Shown piece by piece: positions 8,669 to 15,579 of a stretch of 64,000 bases of DNA. A program made the translations under genes and the position numbers. The stretch is taken from contig NZ_LR027575.1 of the NCBI RefSeq assembly GCF_900605015.1, forward strand, positions 178,690-242,689, read 5' to 3'. Under the pieces are notes generated by a model. The model was not told where the DNA came from, made no database searches, and saw only the letters and a list, made by a program, of their open reading frames with translations. The stretch comes from Olsenella sp. Marseille-P4559. GTDB taxonomy: Bacteria; Actinomycetota; Coriobacteriia; Coriobacteriales; Atopobiaceae. Numbering within the stretch: position 1 is the stretch's first letter; each line of letters begins with the position of its first letter.

Positions 8669-10375
8669 CTACCAGGCGAAGGCCACGGCGCACCAGGGGC
8701 CGAGTACGAGCATGCCATCCTCCTCGCGGTAGTCGTCGCAGTTCTCGACTAGCAACGAGCCCTCGGCGAGCTCGCCGGAGGGAAGCGCCGCCGCGGCCTT
8801 GCCGGAGAAGTTGCAGGCAACGACAAGCCGCCTTGGCCCGTGCGGGGCGTCCTCGAGCGTACGCTCGTAGGCGATTACCTGGTTTGACATGGCATCCAGG
8901 AAGTGGACGTCCCCGCTCTGGACCACCGGCATCTCCTTGCGGAGCCGAATGAGCCCTCGGTAGTAGCTCCAGACGGAGTCCGGGTCTGCAACCTCGTCCT
9001 CGGCGTTGATGGACGTGTGGTTGGCCGGAATCCCAATCCACGGCGTGCCCGTGGTGAAGCCCGCCTTCTCTGTTGCGTTCCACTGCACGGGCGTGCGCGA
9101 GTTGTCGCGTGAGCGCTCGTGCACAATGTGGAAGGCCCCTTCGGGCGTCTTGCCATCGTCCTGCAGGATTTGGTAATAGTTGAGCGACTCCACGTCGCGG
9201 TACTGGCTGATGTCTGAGAAGTCAGGGTTCGTCATCCCCAGCTCCTCGCCCTGGTAGATGTAGGGCGTGCCGCGCAACAGGTGCGTGCAGGTGGGGAGAA
9301 GCTCGCTCGAGCGGCGCCAGCTCTCCTTGGTGGAACAGTCGCCAAAGCGCGAGTTGGGACGGGGCTGGTCGTGGTTGGACCAGAAGAGGGCGTTCCAACC
9401 GCTACGTGCCGCCATCTGCTCTTGCCAGCTGGCAAAGAACTCGCGCAGGGCAGCGACGTCCGGCCTTCCGAGGGTCCACTTCTCCCCATCGACGTAGTCC
9501 ACCTTGAGGTGGTGGAACGAGAAGGTCATCGAGAGTTCGTGGCACTCGGGGTTGGAGTAGCGCACGCAGTTGTCAATCGTGGTGGAGCTCATCTCCCCCA
9601 CCGTGACCATGCCATCGATGCCGCTTTCGCGGACGAGCTCCTGGAGGTACTGGTGCACGTGCGGGCCGTCGGTGTAGAAGCGTCGGCCGTCGCCCTCGTG
9701 ATCGTCCTCCCACTCGTTCGGCGTCCCATCAGGCTTGGAGACCTCGTTGACCACGTCAAAGCGGAATCCCGAGACGCCCTTGTCCTTCCAGAAGCGCACC
9801 ACGTTCACGAGCTCGGAGCGCACTTCGGGGTTGTCCCAGTTGAGGTCGGCCTGACTCACATCGAAGAGGTGCAGGTACCACTTGTTGAGCGAGGGCACAT
9901 ACTCCCAGCAGCTACCGCCGAACTTGCTGTTCCAGTTGGTGGGTGGCTCGCCGGGGTCCTCGGCGGTCGCATCGGGAGCAGCGTCGGCGAACTTGTAGTA
10001 CGCGAGGTACTTGGGGTCGCCCGCGAGCGCCCTCTGGAACCATTCGTGCTGGGTCGACGTGTGGTTGAAGACCATGTCGAGCATGAGACCGATGCCATGC
10101 GCCCTGGCCTTGCGTACCAGCTCGTCGAAGTCGTCCATGGTGCCGAACATGGGATCCACATTGCAATAGTCGGCCACGTCATAGCCGTTGTCGTTTTGGG
10201 GGCTCACGAAGAAGGGCGTGATCCAGAGGTAGTCCACGCCAAGCCGTTGCAGATAGCCCAGGCGCTGCGTGATGCCACGCAGGTCGCCGATGCCGTCTCC
10301 GTCGGAGTCCTGGAAGCTGCGAACGTAGATCTGGTACACGACCTTGTCGCCAAGGGAGGTTGTGCGATCAGCCAT
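8669..10375 (-). CDS. treC: Trehalose-6-phosphate hydrolase (GH13 alpha-glucosidase)
   Basis: 568 residues, the normal length for the oligo-1,6-glucosidase/TreC branch of GH13. It opens with KVVYQIYVRSFQDSDGDGIGDL, and shows DMVFNHTS (region I), GFRFDVVNEVSK (nucleophile Asp), VGEMSS (acid/base Glu) and NHDQPR (transition-state Asp). ATG at 10375 is preferred over the GTG at 10402 because AGAAAGG sits about ten bases before it and homology starts there. The PTS transporter just upstream carries a trehalose-type layout, which is why trehalose-6-phosphate rather than isomaltose is proposed as the substrate; the product would be glucose plus glucose-6-phosphate. Transcribed with treB, 66 bases apart. 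Confidence 0.85.
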   Translation of the reverse strand: MADRTTSLGDKVVYQIYVRSFQDSDGDGIGDLRGITQRLGYLQRLGVDYLWITPFFVSPQNDNGYDVADYCNVDPMFGTMDDFDELVRKARAHGIGLMLDMVFNHTSTQHEWFQRALAGDPKYLAYYKFADAAPDATAEDPGEPPTNWNSKFGGSCWEYVPSLNKWYLHLFDVSQADLNWDNPEVRSELVNVVRFWKDKGVSGFRFDVVNEVSKPDGTPNEWEDDHEGDGRRFYTDGPHVHQYLQELVRESGIDGMVTVGEMSSTTIDNCVRYSNPECHELSMTFSFHHLKVDYVDGEKWTLGRPDVAALREFFASWQEQMAARSGWNALFWSNHDQPRPNSRFGDCSTKESWRRSSELLPTCTHLLRGTPYIYQGEELGMTNPDFSDISQYRDVESLNYYQILQDDGKTPEGAFHIVHERSRDNSRTPVQWNATEKAGFTTGTPWIGIPANHTSINAEDEVADPDSVWSYYRGLIRLRKEMPVVQSGDVHFLDAMSNQVIAYERTLEDAPHGPRRLVVACNFSGKAAAALPSGELAEGSLLVENCDDYREEDGMLVLGPWCAVAFAW

Positions 10376-10441
10376 GGTGGTCGGCCTTTCTGGGTGGGAC
10401 ACGGACGGCCCCCGCGGGACCGTCCGACTTGGGACGCACGT

Positions 10442-12415
10442 CTAGAACCTTACGACGGGGGTGATGCCCGCAGTGACGGGACCGGACTCGGTGAGTGCGA
10501 GGTTCTCGGCCTGGCCGGGGTCGGTCACGACCTCCATGACCGTGTCCCTCTTGCCGGCCGCCGCCACCTTGTCGCGATCGAAGGTCACGAGCGGGTCGCC
10601 GGCATGGACCTTGTCGCCCTGCCTCACATGGACCTCGAAGCCGTCGCCGGCCATCTCCACGGTGTCGATGCCAATGTGGATGAGCACCTCCATGCCGTTG
10701 CCGAGCATGAGTCCCACGGCATGGCCGGTGTCGGCCATCATGACCGAGACGACGGCATCAGCGGGCGCCACGACCTGGCCGTCGCTGGGGTCGATCGCGA
10801 CGCCGCGGCCCATGGTGCCAGAGGCGAAGACCTGGTCGTCCACCTCGGAGAGGGGCATGGCGGTGCCGGAGACCACGGCGCGCAGGGTCCCGTCGACGGC
10901 GAGTTCGAGGGGGGACTCGGTGGCGCTAGGGGCGGGTACCGCCGTGACCTCGTCGCCCTCGAGGGTGACGTCCTCGACGCCCGCGCCCCTGTCGATGCCC
11001 TTGCGCCTGCCCACCAGATAGGTGAGCGCGAACGGCACGACGACGGCGACGAGCATGCAGAGGGCGAAGGACAGGAAGTACTTGGAGTTGATCGAGAGTA
11101 TGCCCGGCAGCCCGCCGACGCCGATGGCGTTGGCTGCAGTCGATGTGGCGGTGCAGATGATGCCCGCAATCGAGGAGCCGATCATGGCGCACACGAACGG
11201 GAAGACGTACTTGAGGTTGACGCCGAACATCGCGGGCTCGGTGACGCCTAGGTAGCAGGAGAGGCAGGCGGGGATGTTGACCTGCTGGGCATTCTCGTCC
11301 CTGCGCTGGAGCACGATCATGGCGAGCACGGCGGAGCCCTGCGCGATGTTGGAGAGCGCAATCATGGGCCAGAGCATGGTGGTGCCGGTGTCGGCGATGA
11401 GCTGCAGGTCGATGGCGTTGGTCATGTGGTGCAGGCCCGTGATGACGAGCGGGGCGTAGAAGCCGCCGAAGATGGCACCGAAGATGACGCGGAACTGGCC
11501 CGAGATGCCGGCCATGACCACGTTGCTGACCAAGGTGCCCAAGGCCCAGCCGATGGGACCGACGATGAAGTGCGCCGTCATGACGCCCAGCAAGATGGAG
11601 CAGAACGGCACGACGATCATCTGGACGATGGGCGGCGTGATCTTCTTGAAGAGGCGCTCGTAGTAGTTGAAGCAGATGGCAGCTAGGATGGCGGGGATGA
11701 CCTGTGCCTGATAGCCGATCATGTGCACCTGGGCAAAGCCGAAGTCCCAGGTGTACTTGGCCCAGTCCCCGGCCGTGGCCCTGGCGACGCTGTAGGCGTT
11801 CATGAGCTGCCCAGAGACGAGCGTGAGGCCGAGCACGATGCCCAGCATGGGCGTCCCACCCATCTTCTTGGTGATGGAGTAGCAGATGCCCACAGGGATG
11901 CCGAGTTGGAACACGGCCTCGCCGATGAGCCACAGGAAGCCGTAGACGCCCGTCCAGAACTGGGAGAGCGAGGCGAGCGTCTGGTTGCCGTCGGGTCCGA
12001 AGTAGGGCATGTCTCCCAAGACGTTGCGGAAGCCCAGGATGAGGCCACCCGTGATGATGGCGGGGATGAGAGGCGCGAAGACCTCCGCGATGGCACCCAT
12101 GGCCTTCTGGAGCGGGTTCTGGTTGCCCACGGCGGCCTTCTTGACGTCGGCCTTGGAAGCCTCCGACACGCCGGACACGGCGACGAAGTCGTCGTAGAAG
12201 TCGGCCACGTCAGTGCCGATGATGACCTGGAACTGTCCCGCCTGCGTGAAGCTCCCCTTGGCCGCAGGCAACGCCTCGATGGCCGGGACGTCAGCCTTGC
12301 TCGGGTCCGCCAAGGCGAACCTCATGCGCGTCACGCAGTGCGTGACGGCGACGATGTTCCCTCTGCCGCCGACGAGCCTGAGCATCTCCTCAGCGTCCTT
12401 CCGATACTTTCCCAT
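10442..12415 (-). CDS. treB: PTS trehalose-type EIIBCA component
   Basis: 657 residues. The N-terminal EIIB domain carries the phosphorylated cysteine in AVTHCVTRMRFAL (about residue 27). About ten membrane segments of EIIC follow (residues ~110 to 460), including the family motifs ITGLHHMTNAIDLQLI and CYLGVTEPAMFGVNL. An EIIA (Crr-type) domain ends the protein, with the active histidine in VLIHIGIDTVEM. All three domains on one chain means only EI and HPr are needed. It imports and phosphorylates trehalose, feeding TreC directly downstream. Two palindromic operators lie in the 270-bp gap to the divergent regulator gene. Confidence 0.88.
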   Translation of the reverse strand: MGKYRKDAEEMLRLVGGRGNIVAVTHCVTRMRFALADPSKADVPAIEALPAAKGSFTQAGQFQVIIGTDVADFYDDFVAVSGVSEASKADVKKAAVGNQNPLQKAMGAIAEVFAPLIPAIITGGLILGFRNVLGDMPYFGPDGNQTLASLSQFWTGVYGFLWLIGEAVFQLGIPVGICYSITKKMGGTPMLGIVLGLTLVSGQLMNAYSVARATAGDWAKYTWDFGFAQVHMIGYQAQVIPAILAAICFNYYERLFKKITPPIVQMIVVPFCSILLGVMTAHFIVGPIGWALGTLVSNVVMAGISGQFRVIFGAIFGGFYAPLVITGLHHMTNAIDLQLIADTGTTMLWPMIALSNIAQGSAVLAMIVLQRRDENAQQVNIPACLSCYLGVTEPAMFGVNLKYVFPFVCAMIGSSIAGIICTATSTAANAIGVGGLPGILSINSKYFLSFALCMLVAVVVPFALTYLVGRRKGIDRGAGVEDVTLEGDEVTAVPAPSATESPLELAVDGTLRAVVSGTAMPLSEVDDQVFASGTMGRGVAIDPSDGQVVAPADAVVSVMMADTGHAVGLMLGNGMEVLIHIGIDTVEMAGDGFEVHVRQGDKVHAGDPLVTFDRDKVAAAGKRDTVMEVVTDPGQAENLALTESGPVTAGITPVVRF

Positions 12416-12454
12416 GTGACCTCCGTTGTCTGGGGTCTCTCACCCCGCCTTTTG

Positions 12455-12480
12455 CCAGAACCTATTCAAATAGGTTCTGG
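12455..12480. promoter_or_regulatory. Trehalose operator 1
   Basis: A 26-bp near-perfect palindrome with core CCTATTCAAATAGG (12461-12474), arms extended by CCAGAA and TTCTGG. It lies 40 bases before treB. The core recurs exactly 38 bp away, as expected for a GntR-type dimer site controlling the divergent tre genes. Confidence 0.75.
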
Positions 12481-12495
12481 CAACGAAGATACTCC

Positions 12496-12515
12496 ATCCC
12501 TATTCAAATAGGTAT
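12496..12515. promoter_or_regulatory. Trehalose operator 2
   Basis: Second copy of the core CCTATTCAAATAGG (12499-12512), spaced 38 bp from the first, with shorter symmetric flanks. Probably bound by the divergently encoded TreR. Confidence 0.75.
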
Positions 12516-12686
12516 GGAAACGGGTACGTGGCGGCGAACGGCAAGCATCAGTCGGCAAGCGGCGCGCTGATGCCACCCTGACGAGCGGGGTGCCCCAGAC
12601 CTCTTCATTTTGTGAAGCCTCCCGGCTGGCAGTGCGGCTTCGCTACCATCAATATGATGGAGGCGTATAGATGGGAGCGCTGGCGC

Positions 12687-13409
12687 ATGAAGGCGGTATA
12701 CGGCCAGATCTATGAGGCGCTGCTCGATCAGATCCAGGGCGGCGACTACCCCTACCAGAGCTTCATTCCCTCGGAGGCAGAGCTATGCGAGCTCTATGCC
12801 TGCTCGCACAACACGGTGCGCCGAGCGGTCAGGCTCCTTACGCAGGAGGGCTACGTCCAGCCCATCAATGGCAAGGGCGTGCGCGTGATCTATCTGCCGT
12901 CTGAACGCGAGGACTTCTCGATGGGTGGCATCGAGACCTTCAAAGAGGCGGCGCGGCGGAACAACTTCGAGGCCGTGACCAAGGTTGTCAGCCTCGGGCA
13001 CGAGATGGTCTCGAAGGCGTTTGCCCTCGAGAGCGGGTTTCCGGAGGGGTCGGACGTCACGCACGTGGAACGCGTCCGCCTCATGGACGGGCGTGCTCGG
13101 ATCTTGGACCGCAACTGGTATCTTACCGGGCTGGTTCCGGACATCACCCCGGAGGTTGCGGCGGACTCCATCTACGCCTACATCGAGGGCACACTTGGCA
13201 TGCGCGTCACCACGAGCAAGCGAACCTTCCTGGCCGAGAAGGCGAGGAGGGCCGACCGCGAGCTCTTGGACCTCGGAGGCTACGACTTCGTTGCCGTGGT
13301 TGTCAACCACACCTTCAACGACGATGGGGTCATGTTCGAGTACACCCAGTCGCGCCACCACCCCGAGCACTTCTCGTTTACCACGGTCGCCCTGCGCGAC
13401 CAGCGCTAG
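12687..13409 (+). CDS. treR: GntR/HutC-family trehalose operon regulator
   Basis: 240 residues. An N-terminal winged helix-turn-helix (IYEALLDQIQGGDYPYQSFIPSEAELCELYACSHNTVRRAVRLLTQEGYVQPINGKGVRV) is followed by a UTRA effector domain (residues ~90 to 235), the TreR plan in which trehalose-6-phosphate is the inducer in characterised relatives. ATG at 12687 is chosen because GGGAG lies nine bases before it and the HTH begins ten residues later; in-frame ATGs at 12654 and 12657 would add about ten residues. Divergent from treB with two shared palindromic operators between, so it likely controls both directions. Confidence 0.85.
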   Translation: MKAVYGQIYEALLDQIQGGDYPYQSFIPSEAELCELYACSHNTVRRAVRLLTQEGYVQPINGKGVRVIYLPSEREDFSMGGIETFKEAARRNNFEAVTKVVSLGHEMVSKAFALESGFPEGSDVTHVERVRLMDGRARILDRNWYLTGLVPDITPEVAADSIYAYIEGTLGMRVTTSKRTFLAEKARRADRELLDLGGYDFVAVVVNHTFNDDGVMFEYTQSRHHPEHFSFTTVALRDQR

Positions 13410-13454
13410 CTGCCGTGGGTGCAGATGGCGCCCGCTCCCCGTCCCCCTGCAGAA

Positions 13455-13493
13455 AGGCCCTTCGGAGCGAAAGGTGCTCCAAAGGGGGGCCAG
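13455..13493. other. Imperfect inverted repeat after treR
   Basis: GGCCC..GGAGC pairs with GCTCC..GGGCC across a short loop. It lies between the convergent treR and the secreted-protein gene. No clear T-run on either side, so a terminator role is only possible. Confidence 0.3.
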
Positions 13494-13561
13494 AAAAACC
13501 AAGACTCTTGATAGAGACGCTGCTTCGGAGCGGCCATACCGCGCCAGCCTAGAGCCAACCC

Positions 13562-14683
13562 CTAAATCGCGGCCATGTTCGCTGCGACGGAGGAATACCA
13601 CGCCGATGCATTGGGCGGGCAGTACTTCTGCGCCATGGCATAGGTGAGATACCCGCCGTATCCAGAGGCAAGGCCGGCGGCGTGCGCGTAGATGGCTGTC
13701 TCCCAGCTGTCCCAACTCACACTGCCCCAGCCCCAGGCGTTGTGGGAGTAGGCGCAGTAGAGTCCCTTGCTGCTCTCGACGTTCGAGATTGCAGCCGAGA
13801 GGCGCGGGTCAATACCATACTCCCAGGCGGCCGCTGCAAACGTGCTGCCGTAGCCGGCCAGCGGAGAGCCGGCGAGATAGGCGTCAAGGCGCCCGCCCCA
13901 CTGTGTTACGAAGCTGTCTTTGTCGCTCTGCCAGCTAACGTCGTCGGCGGAATTGCCGGAGTTCGAGCTGCCAGAGTTGCTCGAGCTATCGGAGCTGCTC
14001 GAGCTGCTGGAAGACTGCGGCACCTCGACGGTCGTCGTGTTGCCCGACTCGGTCTGGAAGGTCTGGCCCTCGCTCTGCGCCGCCTGCTGCAATGCCGCCT
14101 CGGCCTCCGCCTGCTGCGCAGCCTGCTCGTCTGCCATCTGCTGCTGCAGTGCCGTGCGCGCGGCCACTGCCGAGTCAAGGGCGTCTTGCGCGTTCTGACG
14201 CTCGGTCTCAGCCTGGGCAAGCTGGGAGTTGAGGTCCGCTTGCGTGTCCGAGAGCTCATCGGTGAGGTCTACCAGCGACTGGATCTGGTCGGTGTTGTAT
14301 GAAGTCACAGAATCCAGGAATTGGATGGTGGACAGGAAGTCATAGAAGCTGTCGGACGAGAGGATAAGGTCGACCAGCCCCTGTGAACTCTGCTGCATCT
14401 TGTACTGCGCACGGATGCTCTGCGCGGCAGCAGCTCGCGCATCGGGAAGCTGTGCCTCAATCTCTGCAACGCGCTGCTGGTTGTCGTCAATCTGCTGCTC
14501 GAGCTGGGTGACCTTGTCGTTGGCGGTGTCAAGTGCCTCGTTGGTCTCCCCGACCTTTGCCTGGAGGTCATCGAGCGTATCGCCCCACGCTATGGCGGGT
14601 CTGGCGGCCCCGGCGCCGAGCGTGATGGCGCCGACGAGCGCTATGACAAGGGCTCCGGTACGTGCTGTAGACGGGAACGACAA
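13562..14683 (-). CDS. Secreted coiled-coil protein with C-terminal lysozyme/transglycosylase-like domain
   Basis: 373 residues. Residues 1 to 32 are a signal peptide (TGALVIALVGAITLGAGAA then PAIAW). Residues ~35 to 215 are a PcsB-like coiled coil rich in Ala, Gln and Glu. A Ser/Asn linker (~225 to 250) leads to a C-terminal domain whose segment DPRLSAAISNVESSKG resembles the AIxxxES helix of lytic transglycosylases; the Glu would be catalytic. It ends with HNAWGWGS...GYGGYLTYAMAQKYCPPN. It probably acts in peptidoglycan remodelling outside the cell. The start is a TTG at 14683, supported by a strong GGAGGTGACC Shine-Dalgarno; no ATG gives the signal peptide. Confidence 0.8.
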   Translation of the reverse strand: MSFPSTARTGALVIALVGAITLGAGAARPAIAWGDTLDDLQAKVGETNEALDTANDKVTQLEQQIDDNQQRVAEIEAQLPDARAAAAQSIRAQYKMQQSSQGLVDLILSSDSFYDFLSTIQFLDSVTSYNTDQIQSLVDLTDELSDTQADLNSQLAQAETERQNAQDALDSAVAARTALQQQMADEQAAQQAEAEAALQQAAQSEGQTFQTESGNTTTVEVPQSSSSSSSSDSSSNSGSSNSGNSADDVSWQSDKDSFVTQWGGRLDAYLAGSPLAGYGSTFAAAAWEYGIDPRLSAAISNVESSKGLYCAYSHNAWGWGSVSWDSWETAIYAHAAGLASGYGGYLTYAMAQKYCPPNASAWYSSVAANMAAI

Positions 14684-14808
14684 AGGTCACCTCCGTGTCT
14701 GGCGGGTACGGCGCACACTCTGAGGTATGGCAAGTGCGCAGTTAGATAACCTTAGCGCGAAAATTGAGATATCACGTTTCCTGCAAAAAGTCTCAAGTCG
14801 TCATATAG

Positions 14809-14844
14809 GGTTGCAGCCCCCCCTGAGCGAGAGGGGCTGCAACC
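14809..14844. promoter_or_regulatory. Perfect 12-bp inverted repeat upstream of secreted protein gene
   Basis: Arms GGTTGCAGCCCC and GGGGCTGCAACC are separated by 12 bases. It lies about 126 bases upstream of the secreted-protein start and 140 bases downstream of the uspA stop. A second repeat of identical geometry sits before uspA. It could be an operator or an RNA hairpin; no T-run directly follows on either strand. Confidence 0.5.
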
Positions 14845-14912
14845 AAAAGCACATCGTCTACCAGCTAATTTACAAGTCATCTTCGCCTTACATCCAGACG
14901 GGAGAACAAGCT

Positions 14913-15017
14913 ATGGGATTTCTGTGGGATGCCGCGAAGGTCACCAAGAAATCCGTGAGCGGATGGCGAGCTCCCGTGGCTGCGCTACTTCACCACGAGG
15001 ACGTCGCAGGAAGTTGA
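14913..15017 (+). CDS. Possible 34-residue small protein
   Basis: ATG at 14913 is preceded by GGGAGAACAAGCT, a reasonable ribosome site. The product MGFLWDAAKVTKKSVSGWRA... is short and basic with an amphipathic start. Its last 33 bases overlap the end of uspA on the other strand, which weakens the case. No homology is recognised; it may be chance. Confidence 0.2.
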   Translation: MGFLWDAAKVTKKSVSGWRAPVAALLHHEDVAGS

Positions 15018-15446
15018 CCGGGTGAGGAAGGTGGAGATGGAGCCGAGAATTGCGTACTTGATGGACGAGAGCCCGCGTGCCCCGCAGATGACAAGGTCGG
15101 GCTTGACAACGTCAATCATGTCGTCCTTCAGGGTCTCGCGGATGCGCCCGGCCTTGACGATGACCTTGACGCTCTTGATCTGCGGCTCTGCTTCGGCTTC
15201 GGCGACCTGCTTGGCAATGGAATCGCGGAAGTCCTTCTCCAGCGAGGGGATGAGGTCGATGGGATAGGTGCCTGCGGTCTCGAGCGCGGTCGAGTCGATC
15301 ACGTGCCCAATGTAGAGCTCTGCGTTGTCGTTGGCCGCCATCACGATGGCACGATGGAGCACCTCGGTCTGGCGTTCTGTCCCGTCAAGCGATACGAAGA
15401 TTCTGTCGTACCCAAGGTCCTGATAGGTCTGGTTAGTCTCTGCCAT
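14985..15446 (-). CDS. Universal stress protein (UspA family)
   Basis: 153 residues. The single Usp domain starts YDRIFVSLDGTERQTEVLHRAIVMA and ends with GARG-LSSIKYAIL-GS, matching the G-x2-G-x9-G-S/T nucleotide-binding motif, followed by the family ending STSCDVLVVK. It is therefore probably of the ATP-binding subclass. ATG at 15446 is preceded by AAAGGAGGACGCC. Monocistronic, with a perfect hairpin (15467-15502) just upstream of the start that falls within its leader or promoter. The cellular role of Usp proteins is general stress survival; nothing here narrows it. Confidence 0.9.
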   Translation of the reverse strand: MAETNQTYQDLGYDRIFVSLDGTERQTEVLHRAIVMAANDNAELYIGHVIDSTALETAGTYPIDLIPSLEKDFRDSIAKQVAEAEAEPQIKSVKVIVKAGRIRETLKDDMIDVVKPDLVICGARGLSSIKYAILGSISTFLTRSTSCDVLVVK

Positions 15447-15466
15447 GGCGTCCTCCTTTGTAAGCG

Positions 15467-15502
15467 TGCCGTAGGGCAACGCCTGCGCACTGCCCTACGG
15501 CA
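15467..15502. promoter_or_regulatory. Perfect 12-bp inverted repeat in the uspA leader
   Basis: Arms TGCCGTAGGGCA and TGCCCTACGGCA with a 12-base loop lie 21 to 56 bases before the uspA start. The geometry (12-12-12) equals that of 14809-14844. It may be an operator or a leader hairpin. Confidence 0.5.
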
Positions 15503-15534
15503 GGTTTACCCGTCACAGCGGCAATCTGGACGAG

Positions 15535-15562
15535 AAAAGGCGCGGGATGTGCGTCCCGCGCC
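15535..15562 (-). terminator. Terminator of the helicase gene
   Basis: Stem GGCGCGGGA with TCCCGCGCC and a 6-base loop, followed on the minus strand by TTTTCTCG. It lies 18 bases after the helicase stop. Confidence 0.75.
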
Positions 15563-15579
15563 CCTGAACGGCAGATGCC

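Noticed and set aside
9281-11251. Long plus-strand reading frame opposite treC and treB
   Set aside because: It is a GC-rich shadow; the minus-strand frames carry clear GH13 and PTS motifs.
14785-14844. Classical rho-independent terminator of uspA
   Set aside because: The hairpin at 14809-14844 is followed by about 19 non-T bases before a short T-run, and lies 140 bases after the stop.
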